A stretch of DNA of 64,000 nucleotides from Citrobacter freundii (GTDB lineage Bacteria > Bacteroidota > Bacteroidia > Chitinophagales > Chitinophagaceae): positions 6,149-70,148 of the forward strand of contig QFQQ01000030.1 in NCBI GenBank assembly GCA_003243445.1. The letters run 5' to 3'. How positions within the stretch are numbered: position 1 is the stretch's first letter; every line of letters begins with the position of its first letter. Under the pieces are notes generated by a model. That model saw only the letters and a list, made by a program, of their open reading frames with translations. It had not been told where the DNA came from and did no database searches. Below are positions 47,070-56,054 of this stretch, one piece after another. The position numbers and the translations under genes are program-made.

Positions 47070-47835
47070 ATGCCGCTTTCCTTTTTTCAAGAAATGCAGC
47101 AGCGCCTTCTTTGGCGTCCGCAGTTGCAATGAGATTTCCGAATGTTTCTATTTCAATTGCATAACCATCCGCTTTTTCACTGAAAACGGCATTGGCCGCT
47201 TTGATACAACCCGCAATGGCCAGTGGCGCTTTTGAGTTGATCACAGAGAGAATGGCGCGTGCTTTATCCAGCAGTTCTTCGGGCTTCACTACATGGTTAA
47301 CAAGTCCGTACTGATGTGCCGTTGCCGCATCGATCATATTTCCCGTCATCAATAATTCCATTGCCCTTCCCTTACCAATCAATTGCACAAGACGCTGCGT
47401 TCCTCCATAACCCGGGATAAGACCAAGGTTCACCTCAGGCTGACCAAACTTTGCCGTTTCACTGGCCACTCTGAAATGACAGGCCATCGCCAGCTCACAT
47501 CCGCCACCTAATGCAAATCCATTCACTGCTGCAATGATCGGCTTCGGGCTGTTTTCGATTTTTGAAAACACATGATCCTGTCCTTTCTTTGCCAGCGCTT
47601 TCCCACCTGCCGCATCCAGCGAACTGAATTCACTGATATCTGCACCTGCAACAAAGGCTTTGGGGCCACTGCCGGTGATGATCGCGGATTGAATATTACT
47701 GTCACTGATCACTTCATCGATTGCCTTTCCAAGTTCTTCGATCACTGTTTTATTCAGGGCATTTAATTTGTCGGGTCGATTGATGGTGATGGTAGCGATC
47801 TTATCGTTGGTTTCTATCAAGAGGCTGGAGTACAT
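47056..47835 (-). CDS. Enoyl-CoA hydratase/isomerase (crotonase family)
   Basis: 259 residues from ATG 47835; the frame opens at a TTG (47850), which overlaps the promoter box. Crotonase features: KAFVAGADISEF (oxyanion hole), AVNGFALGGGCELAMACHF with the first catalytic Glu, and FGQPEVNLGLIPGYGGTQRL with the second. It hydrates trans-2-enoyl-CoA in fatty-acid or amino-acid breakdown. It converges on the second fucosidase with a 14-bp overlap of the coding ends. TACTTTTG (47848-47855) is its likely -7 box. Confidence 0.94.
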   Translation of the reverse strand: MYSSLLIETNDKIATITINRPDKLNALNKTVIEELGKAIDEVISDSNIQSAIITGSGPKAFVAGADISEFSSLDAAGGKALAKKGQDHVFSKIENSPKPIIAAVNGFALGGGCELAMACHFRVASETAKFGQPEVNLGLIPGYGGTQRLVQLIGKGRAMELLMTGNMIDAATAHQYGLVNHVVKPEELLDKARAILSVINSKAPLAIAGCIKAANAVFSEKADGYAIEIETFGNLIATADAKEGAAAFLEKRKAAFKGQ

Positions 47836-47983
47836 GGCATTTTTTTTCAAAAGTACGGAATTCAGTTGTGCACTGTTCCATGTCGCTAATTGGGACGACG
47901 CTTCGATATGTCAATAGATTGCGCCGTCCTCACCCGTAATTACAATTCAATGTCGTTTAATTAAGGGAAAGCTATTTGCTTGT

Positions 47984-48150
47984 ATGGCGTAGGGCCCCCT
48001 CTAAATCTCTCCGCCGCGGCGGAAGACTTTAGGTCGCCTTTTAAAGATTTTTCATTTATATCGAATATAGATATACGATTCAAAAAAGAAGTGTCTTGTA
48101 TCGGACAGCAAAGTCTCCCCTGAAGGGGGAGATTTAGAGTGGGCCTAACG
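47984..48150. repeat. PIR15: inverted repeat with CTCTAAATCTC words
   Basis: GGCGTAGGGCCC and CTCTAAATCTC (47984-48012) face GGAGATTTAGAG and GGGCCTAACGCC (48129-48153). It lies in the gap between the enoyl-CoA hydratase start and GH88. TCTAAATCTCCCC-type repeats are familiar from many Bacteroidota genomes, so this one may belong to a known kind. The loop contains a smaller palindrome (ATATCGAATATAGATATA at 48059-48076). Confidence 0.8.
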
Positions 48151-48241
48151 CCATTTCAAAGCCATAACCAAAACACTCCAACTATAACATTCTCCACCAT
48201 TGAAAAAAACGCTCACCCAGCTTCGCTAAACGACATTACCC

Positions 48242-48249
48242 TATATTTG
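48242..48249 (+). promoter_or_regulatory. -7 promoter box of the GH88 gene
   Basis: TATATTTG, matching TAnnTTTG, 21 bases before ATG 48271. It supports that ATG over the longer frame from 48139, whose first part lies in PIR15. Confidence 0.65.
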
Positions 48250-48270
48250 TCTTCATCAAAACCTCAATTC

Positions 48271-49488
48271 ATGAATGTTTCCCTTCTTCGCAGGCAGGGT
48301 CTCCCAAAGATGATACTACTGTTATGCATTACTGCTTTTTCCATGCTTTCATTTGGTCAGAGCAATAAAAGCATGAAAAAACTGATCGATAAGAACATGG
48401 AACTCGCAGCGAAGCAATATAAATACATGGCAACGCTGACTCCACCGGATTCAATGCCCCGGTCTTTCAATGCCCAAAAAAGTAAACTGGTATTAAGCAA
48501 TACACGCTGGTGGACAAGCGGATTTTTTCCCGGCTCTCTCTGGCTGATCTATTCTTACACCGGCGATACAGCCATAAAAGCCGAAGCTGAAAGAAGACTG
48601 GTGATACTCGATAAAGAAAAATATTCAACTGCCGATCATGATCTGGGCTTTATGATCTTCTGCAGTTTTGGTAACGCTTATAAGATCACCAAAAAGGAAG
48701 CGTATAAAGAAGTATGCCTTGTTGCATCCGAATCACTGATCAAACGGTATAAACCGGCAATGAACTCGATCCAATCATGGAACTCACTCACCTCACCAAA
48801 AGCTCCGGTGATCATCGACAATATGATGAACCTTGAAATGCTGAGCTGGGTAAGCGATGAATACCGCGAACCGAAATATAAAGCCATTGCGATCGATCAT
48901 GCAAATACAACGCTCAAAAATCATTTCCGTCCGGATAACAGCTCATATCACGTAGTGGAATATGATCCAACAACGGGCAAGGTCCTCGAGAAAAAAACAG
49001 CGCAGGGTTACAGTAATGAATCTGCCTGGGCCCGCGGACAGGCCTGGGGTCTGTATGGTTACACGATGATGTATCGTTGTACAAGCGATCCCGCGTACCT
49101 TGAACAGGCGAGAAAGATCGCTGCATTTATCCTCAATCACCCCAATCTTCCCGCCGACGGGGTTCCTTACTGGGATTTCAACGCGCCGATCGATAAAAAT
49201 ACACTCCGTGACGCTTCTGCCGGTTCCATCATGGCTTCTGCATTGCTGGAGTTAAGTCAATACAGCGAAGGCGATGAAAAAACAAAATATATCTCGCAGG
49301 CGGCAAAGATCATCAAAACGCTTTCCTCAAAAACCTATCTGGCAAAATACAAACACAATGGAGGCTTCCTACTGATGCATGGCGTAGGTCACCTGCCTGC
49401 AAAATCCGAAGTGGATGTGCCGCTCACTTACGGAGATTATTATTTCATTGAAGCAATGATCCGATATCGCGAATGGATATTACGCTAA
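48271..49488 (+). CDS. Glycoside hydrolase GH88, unsaturated glucuronyl hydrolase
   Basis: 405 residues from ATG 48271 (MNVSLLRRQGLPKMILLLCI), signal peptide ending SFGQ. The alpha/alpha-barrel has the two family Asp residues in ADHDLGFMIF and IIDNMMNLEM, then YSNESAWARGQAWGLYGYTM and GVGHLPAKSEVDVPLTYGDY. It removes unsaturated uronic acid from oligosaccharides made by polysaccharide lyases. No lyase or SusCD pair is nearby. With the two fucosidases it suggests scavenging of acidic, fucosylated polysaccharides. Confidence 0.93.
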   Translation: MNVSLLRRQGLPKMILLLCITAFSMLSFGQSNKSMKKLIDKNMELAAKQYKYMATLTPPDSMPRSFNAQKSKLVLSNTRWWTSGFFPGSLWLIYSYTGDTAIKAEAERRLVILDKEKYSTADHDLGFMIFCSFGNAYKITKKEAYKEVCLVASESLIKRYKPAMNSIQSWNSLTSPKAPVIIDNMMNLEMLSWVSDEYREPKYKAIAIDHANTTLKNHFRPDNSSYHVVEYDPTTGKVLEKKTAQGYSNESAWARGQAWGLYGYTMMYRCTSDPAYLEQARKIAAFILNHPNLPADGVPYWDFNAPIDKNTLRDASAGSIMASALLELSQYSEGDEKTKYISQAAKIIKTLSSKTYLAKYKHNGGFLLMHGVGHLPAKSEVDVPLTYGDYYFIEAMIRYREWILR

Positions 49489-49490
49489 TG

Positions 49491-49663
49491 CTTCACGAAT
49501 GAGCACAGATGATCACGAATAGTGTCCGATAACAGTAAAGCCGCCTTGTTTGAGGCGGCTTTACTATATACCTGTTACACTCTTATTGGAATGTAAAACT
49601 ACAGTTCTCTATTCGTGTTCATCCGCGCTCATTCGCAAACCATTCGCGAACCATTCGTGTCAC
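49491..49663. repeat. PIR16: inverted repeat, ACGAATGAGC words, terminator in loop
   Basis: The left arm (49491-49528) has words ACGAATGAGC, ACAGATGATC, ACGAATAG; the right arm (49609-49663) faces it with CTATTCGTG, TCATCCGCG, CTCATTCGC. It begins two bases after the GH88 stop and overlaps the stop of the convergent murF-alr gene (49660). A terminator hairpin (49535-49564) sits in the loop. Confidence 0.88.
49535..49564. terminator. Bidirectional terminator in the loop of PIR16
   Basis: GTAAAGCCGCCT pairs with AGGCGGCTTTAC around six bases. It can serve both convergent genes (GH88 and murF-alr). Confidence 0.85.
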
Positions 49664-52128
49664 TCTTCGAAGTAAACACGTTTGACACGCTGCGATATCC
49701 CCGTCATGATCTCATAAGGGATCGTTCCCGCCCAGGCAGCTAATTGCTGCACAGTGATCTCTTTACCGAAAACGATGACTTCATCACCTTCCTTTACACC
49801 AGGCAAATCTGTTACATCGATCATCGTCATATCCATACAGACCGTACCGATAACAGGCGCAACATGTCCGCGTACAAACATTTTTCCAATACCATAGCCC
49901 AGCTTTCTTGAATAACCGTCGGCATAACCAATACGCACAGTGGCGATCACTGAATCACGCGTGATCACACCCCTGCGATTGTAGCTTACCGTATCACCTT
50001 CTTTCAAATGCTTCAATTGCGCGATCGTGGTTTTCAACGTAGCTACAGGTTGCAACCATGACTGATGGATCGAACCACTGTCCACACCATACATGCCAAT
50101 GCCCAGGCGGACCATGTCCAACTGCAATTCAGGCAAGCGGAAGATCGCACCGGTGTTGGATATATGCCGGAGGAAATCATAACCTATTGCTGCAAGATTG
50201 GACGCTGCGGTACGATACTTTTCAAATTGCTGCATGGTATACGCATCCTGTGCGGCGTCTTCACTTGCTGCCAGATGGGAAAATACTGACTGCACTTTCA
50301 CCAGGCCGGATGAAGCAAGATGTTTCGCCAATGCAGGCGTATCATCTACCGCAAAGCCAAGCCTGTTCATACCTGTCTCGATCTCTATATGGACAGGGTA
50401 TTGCCTCAATCCTTCGTTTTCCAAAAAAGATTCAAATGCCTTTAGTACGCCAAATGAATAAATGTCCGGTTCCAGGTTATGTTCAACGATCGACTCAAAA
50501 GCCGTTTCCTCCGGGTTCATCACCATGATCGGTAAAGTGATCCCTGCCTTTCTCAACTCCACACCTTCATCTGCGTATGCCACTCCGAGATAATCGATCT
50601 TATGATACTGAAGGATCCCCGCGATCTCCGCACCGCCACTGCCATAGGCAAAAGCTTTTACCATGGCCATGATGCGCGTGGCAGGTTTCAATTGCTGCTG
50701 ATACACTCTTACATTATTAACGATCGCGTCAAGATTGATCTCAAGCACAGTCTGATGTACCTTTTGCTCAAGCAATTGAACGATCTGCTCAAAGCCAAAA
50801 ACGCGCGCACCTTTGATCAGGACCGTTTCTTCCCTGAATTGCGATGACAATAACTGTCTCAGATAATCTTCCGTCGATCCGAATAACTCGATCATCGGCA
50901 GTTCCGCTTCATTCACTGAAGGTTGTTGCAATGCCGCGGAAATATGCGGGCCAATACCGATCAGCCGGCTTACATTATGTTTGCGCAATGCATCTATAAT
51001 GTAAGAATACAGGCGGCCATCATCCGAGGCGCTTTGCAGGAAGTCGGAAAGTATGACCGTCTTCTTTGAAGTAGTTGTTTGCTGGTCAAGAAAGTTCAGG
51101 GCAATTTCAAGCGAATCAAGATCTGCGCTGTAACTGTCATTGATGATCGTGCAATGATTGATCCCTTTTTTCAGTTCCAGCCGCATATTCACGGGCTGAA
51201 GATGCTGCATGCCTTCAGCAACAATATCCTTATCGATACCAAGTGCTGTTGCAAGCAAGAAACAATGGATCGCATTTTCTATTGAAGCATCATCCGTGAA
51301 GGGAATGATGAATTGTACGGTATCATTTTGCAATTCAAGCGTGATCTCAGAACCATTCGAAGATTTTTTCAGGTGTACAAAATGCACATCATTCGGATCT
51401 TTCTTTCCCCACAATATCTTTTTTTTACCTGTAGCATTCACCGCATCAGCGATCGCTTCATCGTCGCCATTCGCAATGATCAGTGAACTATTCCTGAACA
51501 GCTTCATCTTTTCATCCAGCTTTTGCTGGCGGCTGGTAAAGCCTTCACTGTGCGCTTCCCCGATATTGGTAAGAATGCCAATATCCGGTCTGATCATTTT
51601 CTCCAGGTTTTCCATTTCTCCCGGCTGTGAAATACCGGCTTCAAACAAACCAAGATTATGATGTTCATTGATCTGCCATACGCTGAGCGGTACACCGATC
51701 TGCGAGTTATAACTTTTCGGGCTTCGTACAATATTAAAATGCTGGTGTAACAACTGATACAGCCATTCCTTCACGACCGTCTTTCCGTTACTGCCCGTAA
51801 TACCAACAACAGGAAAACTGAATGCTTCGCGATGATAGGCCGCCAGGCCCTGCAAAGCAGCCTGTGTATCATCCACCAGTATGAATGCGGCTTCCGGATA
51901 AGCCGCTTCATCCACTGCAGTGCTTATTACAAAACTGCGGACACCCTTTTTATACAGATCAGGGATGAATTGATGGCCGTCACGACGCGGGCCTTTCAGT
52001 GCGAAAAATAATGCGGTCTTTGTTCCGTAAACCTTTCTGCTGTCAAGCAATAACTGATCTATTTCCCTTTCGTCTACAAAGGAAGATGACCCTACTATGC
52101 CTGCAATATGATTTAAAGCGTATTTCAC
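49660..52128 (-). CDS. Bifunctional MurF ligase / alanine racemase
   Basis: 822 residues from GTG 52128 (VKYALNHIAGIVGSSSFVDE). Residues about 1-450 are a MurF-like ligase (ALFFALKGPRRDGHQFI, ATP loop VVGITGSNGKTVVKEW), and about 455-822 an alanine racemase (VLEINLDAIVNNVRVY, PLP Lys in IMAMVKAFAYGSG, and VGIADGYSRKLGYG-like RIGYADGYSRKLGYG with YGVDSG). Fused MurF-Alr proteins are well known in Bacteroidota. The ligase half is divergent (the usual DSYNANP is NDSYSADLDS), so its activity beside the complete MurF at 9784 is open. TerC lies 45 bp upstream on the same strand. Confidence 0.93.
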   Translation of the reverse strand: MKYALNHIAGIVGSSSFVDEREIDQLLLDSRKVYGTKTALFFALKGPRRDGHQFIPDLYKKGVRSFVISTAVDEAAYPEAAFILVDDTQAALQGLAAYHREAFSFPVVGITGSNGKTVVKEWLYQLLHQHFNIVRSPKSYNSQIGVPLSVWQINEHHNLGLFEAGISQPGEMENLEKMIRPDIGILTNIGEAHSEGFTSRQQKLDEKMKLFRNSSLIIANGDDEAIADAVNATGKKKILWGKKDPNDVHFVHLKKSSNGSEITLELQNDTVQFIIPFTDDASIENAIHCFLLATALGIDKDIVAEGMQHLQPVNMRLELKKGINHCTIINDSYSADLDSLEIALNFLDQQTTTSKKTVILSDFLQSASDDGRLYSYIIDALRKHNVSRLIGIGPHISAALQQPSVNEAELPMIELFGSTEDYLRQLLSSQFREETVLIKGARVFGFEQIVQLLEQKVHQTVLEINLDAIVNNVRVYQQQLKPATRIMAMVKAFAYGSGGAEIAGILQYHKIDYLGVAYADEGVELRKAGITLPIMVMNPEETAFESIVEHNLEPDIYSFGVLKAFESFLENEGLRQYPVHIEIETGMNRLGFAVDDTPALAKHLASSGLVKVQSVFSHLAASEDAAQDAYTMQQFEKYRTAASNLAAIGYDFLRHISNTGAIFRLPELQLDMVRLGIGMYGVDSGSIHQSWLQPVATLKTTIAQLKHLKEGDTVSYNRRGVITRDSVIATVRIGYADGYSRKLGYGIGKMFVRGHVAPVIGTVCMDMTMIDVTDLPGVKEGDEVIVFGKEITVQQLAAWAGTIPYEIMTGISQRVKRVYFEE

Positions 52129-52173
52129 CGGCGAAGGTGTTTTAATATTCTATTATAAGACTTTTCTTATTTA

Positions 52174-53142
52174 TCAATAAACCTCATCTTCCTTCGCCTC
52201 TTTCGGCAAACCTCTTTTCTTTACGAATATTGAATAGAAGATAGCGCCGGATATACAAACCATGATCACGCCGAGGGAGATGAACACCTGCGTAGGTTTA
52301 TCAAAGTATTGATTGATCCAATGTTCTGCCAGCATCTTTGCACCGATAAAGACAAGTACGATCGCGATGCCCTGCTGGAGATAATCAAATTTATTGACGG
52401 CTCCGCGCAACAGGAAGAACAATGAACGCAGGCCAAGTACGGCAAAAATATTAGACGTATAGATGACCAGCTTATCCCGTGAAATGCCCATCACGGCAGG
52501 GATCGAATCAAGTGCAAATACAAGGTCAATTGCGGCAAGCATGATCACTACGACGAACAGCGTTGTATATCTGCGACGGCCATTTTCCTTTACGGAATAT
52601 TTACCGTCACCATCATGTGGTACCAATGGCAATATGCGCTTCAGGTAGCGGTAAACCTTTGTCTCATGCGGATCAAATGCTTCATCCTTGTTCGCCGTAA
52701 ACATTTTGTAACCGGTATAAACAAGAAACACACCGAAGCCGTACAGCAACCAGTGAAAACGATCAACCAATGCGACTCCAACAGTGATAAAGATGATGCG
52801 GAAAACGATCGCCATCAGTATACCGATCAGCAATACACGTCCAAAATGTTTCTCTTTTACAGCAAACGATGAAAAGATCAGGATGAAAACAAATATATTA
52901 TCAATACTCAGGCTCCATTCCATGAGATAGGCACTGAGGTATTCGAGCGCGAGGGTCTGCCCGTTCTCTATCCACATAAAAACAAAAAAGGCCAATGCAA
53001 GGCCTACCCAGAAAAATGTCTGAAACAATGCCTGCCGGATCGTTACTTTCTGGTTTTTCTTACTCAACAAGCCGAGGTCAAAAACCAGTGCAAGGATTAA
53101 AACACCCCCGAATACGAGGTACGTGATCTGGTCAGTTGTCAT
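52174..53142 (-). CDS. TerC family integral membrane protein
   Basis: 322 residues and about nine transmembrane helices. TerC motifs with conserved acidic residues are EWSLSIDNIFVFILIF and AIDLVFALDSIPAVMGIS. Family members act in tellurium resistance or, more generally, in metal (Mn, Ca) handling of exported proteins. The length and FGRVLLIGILMAIVFRIIF match the Alx/TerC group. A TATCTTTG promoter box lies 20 bases before the ATG. The murF-alr gene follows 45 bp downstream. Confidence 0.92.
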   Translation of the reverse strand: MTTDQITYLVFGGVLILALVFDLGLLSKKNQKVTIRQALFQTFFWVGLALAFFVFMWIENGQTLALEYLSAYLMEWSLSIDNIFVFILIFSSFAVKEKHFGRVLLIGILMAIVFRIIFITVGVALVDRFHWLLYGFGVFLVYTGYKMFTANKDEAFDPHETKVYRYLKRILPLVPHDGDGKYSVKENGRRRYTTLFVVVIMLAAIDLVFALDSIPAVMGISRDKLVIYTSNIFAVLGLRSLFFLLRGAVNKFDYLQQGIAIVLVFIGAKMLAEHWINQYFDKPTQVFISLGVIMVCISGAIFYSIFVKKRGLPKEAKEDEVY

Positions 53143-53161
53143 TCATGAAGAAATTAGAAAG

Positions 53162-53169
53162 CAAAGATA
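53162..53169 (-). promoter_or_regulatory. -7 promoter box of terC
   Basis: TATCTTTG on the minus strand, matching TAnnTTTG, 19 bases before the ATG. The outer arm of PIR17 ends one base upstream of it. Confidence 0.65.
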
Positions 53170-53170
53170 C

Positions 53171-53329
53171 TGAGGGAGTGTGAGATTCCTTGAAGGCTTG
53201 GGTCCGGAAGGTTTAATAAGTTTGATAGGTTTAAGAGGTTTTATAGGTTGTCAGGGCAGCGCTTGTTAACCTATGAAACCTCTTAAACCTATCAAACCTA
53301 TTAAACCTATTTTTTCCCTCCCGCACTCA
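53171..53329. repeat. PIR17: 40-bp inverted repeat, 9-bp GGTTTAATA word
   Basis: Inner arms 53210-53249 and 53268-53307 match at 38 of 40 positions. Words are GGTTTAATA, AGTTTGATA, GGTTTAAGA, GGTTTTATA. An outer pair TGAGGGAGTGTGA / CCCTCCCGCACTCA reaches from the terC -7 box to the gldG stop codon, which it overlaps. So it fills the whole gap. Confidence 0.93.
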
Positions 53330-55081
53330 ACCCGCATACTTCCTCTTCCGAAGATACTGATACACAAACCCCGCAAGTATCACCAGCAATACCGGTAATG
53401 CGATGTTAAAAAACTGCCACATGGGTTTATTTGCCTTTACTTTTTGAGAGTCCAGCAGGCGCAGGATGATGTCTTTGTTTCTTGTCTCGCTGATAGCGGG
53501 ATTATTCACGAGGTATTCAACAGAATTCTGCAGGAAATCACGGTTGGCTACCGGCACAAAATACCGTCCTGATTCGGTTTGCCGCTCGGCTTCCCGGTAT
53601 GTATAGCGGTTCCAGCCCATTGGAAGCGGGGTTGGAGGGTTGCCTTCATCACCCGGAAGCATATCATTCAACACGATATCGCCGTCTGCCACCACAATGA
53701 TCTTACCCGCAGCAGCACCTTCTCCCAGGAAATCAACGCCCACAGCTTTCAGGCTATCCCGCTGCGCCTGCGACGCACGATTGCGATATAATGAAGTGAA
53801 TTTTCCCTCCAGCAATACCGCCACCGGGATCCCGCTTTTATTGAACTTGGCATCTTCCGGTGTGTTGCGGTTCTCATTAAAACTGATCAATGCCGGCGTG
53901 CTGATCGTACGTGAGTGTGAAGAAGAAGCCAGTAAAATAGTTTTATTGACTCCCTGCACCTGGATAGTATCGATTGAATTGGCAAACCGGCTGCCAATAT
54001 AACCAGAGATCTTATTGACCAGTTGACTCGATCCCGGTGAGAATAACGGATAATAATTCCAACGCAGAAACTCGAGTTGAGGATTACTACTGGTGCCGCC
54101 AACCACCAGCGGTATCATGTCACATTGCAGATCCATTACCAGGTCAGTATTCACCCGCAAACCATAACGGAAGAAAAGATCTGTCAGGTTCAGATTGCGA
54201 TCATAGGCGATCGTCTCCGGTTTGAATGCAAGACTGTCCTGCTCCGCGATCAGGTTGTCAATAAAACAAAGGACCTTGCCGCCACGCATGACATACTGAT
54301 CGATCTTCAGTTTTTCATTTTCAGAAAACTGGATCGTCGGTTTAACGATCAGCAAAATGCCCATACTATCGGGTATCGCGGGAAATGATTGAAGGTCGAA
54401 CAACCGTAGATCATAATCCTTGCTGAGTGTCTGGCGCAGATCATAAGTCCGGTAATCGGTCGGCTCTCCGTTTCCCAGTGCATAACCGATGATCTGTCTA
54501 CGGTCCTGTATAAGATTATCCAGCGTTTTTGCAAACTGGTATTCCATCAGCGCTTCAGCGCTGTTGATCTCCTCCTGTGAAATACGGCCGCTCGCGCCGG
54601 GGTACAGATTCACTAAGGCCTGGCGTCCTTTATAGCGCATCAATGCGACAGGGAAAATGATATTGCTGCTTTGACCGGCTTCTTTCTGAACGGTCAGGTT
54701 GATCGGCACGGCTCCGAGGTTGACCAGTGAATCACCGTATGAAATAGTCGTACCCGGGATATTATCCTGCGGGGAAACAAAACGGAAACGTATGTTGGAA
54801 CCATTGCGGTCCTTCAGCAATTGCAGGAATTCCTGGGTGCTGTTCGCCAGTTTGCGGAAACCCGAAGGAAATTCTCCCTTTAAAAAAACATCTATCTCAA
54901 CGGTTTCAGAAAGATCCCGGAGAAGCGTTCCCGTTGCCGGGCTGAGCGTATAACGTTTTTCTTTTGTGAGATCGATCCGCGTATGAAAAATGGAAGCTCC
55001 GAGATTGATCACCAGCAATGCAATGATCAGCCATAACCAGCCCAGTTTTGAAGCAACAATTTTATCCAGTAATTTATTCAT
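53327..55081 (-). CDS. gldG: Gliding motility ABC transporter component GldG
   Basis: 584 residues. One transmembrane helix near the N-terminus (LGWLWLIIALLVINLGASIF) and one at the C-terminus (FFNIALPVLLVILAGFVYQY) flank a large periplasmic domain with RYTLSPATGTLLRDL and SEVFLKGEFP-like VEIDVFLKGEFPSGFRKLA. Features such as RQIIGYALGNGEPTDYRTYD and KVLCFIDNLIAEQDSL match GldG. With GldF and the ATPase GldA it forms an ABC transporter needed for gliding in Flavobacterium; its substrate is unknown. It follows gldF by 47 bp. Confidence 0.93.
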   Translation of the reverse strand: MNKLLDKIVASKLGWLWLIIALLVINLGASIFHTRIDLTKEKRYTLSPATGTLLRDLSETVEIDVFLKGEFPSGFRKLANSTQEFLQLLKDRNGSNIRFRFVSPQDNIPGTTISYGDSLVNLGAVPINLTVQKEAGQSSNIIFPVALMRYKGRQALVNLYPGASGRISQEEINSAEALMEYQFAKTLDNLIQDRRQIIGYALGNGEPTDYRTYDLRQTLSKDYDLRLFDLQSFPAIPDSMGILLIVKPTIQFSENEKLKIDQYVMRGGKVLCFIDNLIAEQDSLAFKPETIAYDRNLNLTDLFFRYGLRVNTDLVMDLQCDMIPLVVGGTSSNPQLEFLRWNYYPLFSPGSSQLVNKISGYIGSRFANSIDTIQVQGVNKTILLASSSHSRTISTPALISFNENRNTPEDAKFNKSGIPVAVLLEGKFTSLYRNRASQAQRDSLKAVGVDFLGEGAAAGKIIVVADGDIVLNDMLPGDEGNPPTPLPMGWNRYTYREAERQTESGRYFVPVANRDFLQNSVEYLVNNPAISETRNKDIILRLLDSQKVKANKPMWQFFNIALPVLLVILAGFVYQYLRKRKYAG

Positions 55082-55128
55082 CTGCAGATTCCGGTTTTAT
55101 CGGTAGGCTAATGATATTGTTTTGCTGA

Positions 55129-55848
55129 TTAACGTTTCACGAGGTTTCTTCCGGTGAGCAAGAGGAAGAGGAAAACGACGGTAATAAAATAGACCACATC
55201 CCTTGAATCGATCACACCCCTGCTGATACTGCGGTAATGAAAATCGATCCCGATCATTTCGACGTAATAATCAGCGCCGCCTTCGAGTGCCGGCATACGA
55301 CTGATCGCACTGAATCCGTAATACAACAATGCGCAGGCGATCAGGCTCGTGATAAAGGCCACAACAGCATTGCTTGTAAAGCTGCTGGTGCAAATACCGA
55401 TCGCTGTGAATACTGCCGCCAGAAAGAACAATCCTATATACGAACCAACTGTTGCGCCGGTATCAATCCCTTCGTTCGCTGACAATTGCTGAATGGAAAA
55501 AAAGTATACGATCGTTGGCACCAATGCTATCAACACCACGATCAGGCTGCCCAGGTATTTCCCCCATACCACCTGTCCCTGGCTCAAGGGTCTTGTCTGC
55601 AGGATCTCGAATGTGCCCGTCTTAAATTCTTCTGCAAAACTCCTCATCGTAATGGCCGGGATCAGCAACAGCAATACCCATGGCGCCAGCTCAAAGAACC
55701 GGTCCAGCGTCGCATACCCATAATCCAGGATATTATTTTCAAACACAAACAGCATCAGGCCGTTGACCAACAGAAAGACGATAATGGCGATATAGCCGGT
55801 TAAGCTGGAGAAAAATTGGCGGAGTTCTTTTTTGCAAACGGACCACAT
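55129..55848 (-). CDS. gldF: Gliding motility ABC transporter permease GldF
   Basis: 239 residues from ATG 55848 (MWSVCKKELRQFFSSLTGYI). The open frame runs 78 residues further upstream through PIR18 and past the stop of the next gene, and is rejected. Six transmembrane helices; the cytoplasmic loop has EEFKTGTFEILQTRPLSQGQ, typical of GldF/ABC-2 permeases. It partners GldG encoded downstream. A TATATTTG box ends five bases before the ATG, implying a leaderless transcript. Confidence 0.93.
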   Translation of the reverse strand: MWSVCKKELRQFFSSLTGYIAIIVFLLVNGLMLFVFENNILDYGYATLDRFFELAPWVLLLLIPAITMRSFAEEFKTGTFEILQTRPLSQGQVVWGKYLGSLIVVLIALVPTIVYFFSIQQLSANEGIDTGATVGSYIGLFFLAAVFTAIGICTSSFTSNAVVAFITSLIACALLYYGFSAISRMPALEGGADYYVEMIGIDFHYRSISRGVIDSRDVVYFITVVFLFLLLTGRNLVKR

Positions 55849-55853
55849 AAGGT

Positions 55854-55861
55854 CAAATATA
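55854..55861 (-). promoter_or_regulatory. -7 promoter box of gldFG
   Basis: TATATTTG on the minus strand, matching TAnnTTTG, ending five bases before the gldF ATG. The arm of PIR18 overlaps or touches it. Confidence 0.65.
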
Positions 55862-56054
55862 CACGCGAATTTTTTAGCGCGAATTACGCGAATTGATTTT
55901 CGTGGAAATGAATATACTTTTCGTGTTTTAGAAGGTGCAGATAAACCTTCTATATAATCAGGCAGAAACGGAAGACGTCTGACCGAAAAAGTCAGACGTC
56001 TTCTATTTGAAATAATCGATTCGCGAAATTCGCGAATAAAAATCCGTGTAATCA
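55858..56054. repeat. PIR18: inverted repeat, CGCGAATT words, two hairpins in loop
   Basis: Left ACACGCGAATTTTTTAGCGC and ATTACGCGAATTGATTTTCG (55861-55903) face right CGATTCGCGAAATTCGCGAA and AATCCGTGTAATC (56019-56053). The right end overlaps the stop codon of the IscA-like gene (56052). The loop contains hairpins AGAAGGT/ACCTTCT (55930-55951) and a 13-bp terminator-like stem (55971-56003). Confidence 0.85.
55971..56003 (-). terminator. Terminator-like hairpin after the IscA-like gene
   Basis: GAAGACGTCTGAC pairs perfectly with GTCAGACGTCTTC around seven bases. It sits in the loop of PIR18, 49 bp beyond the stop of the IscA-like gene. Confidence 0.8.
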
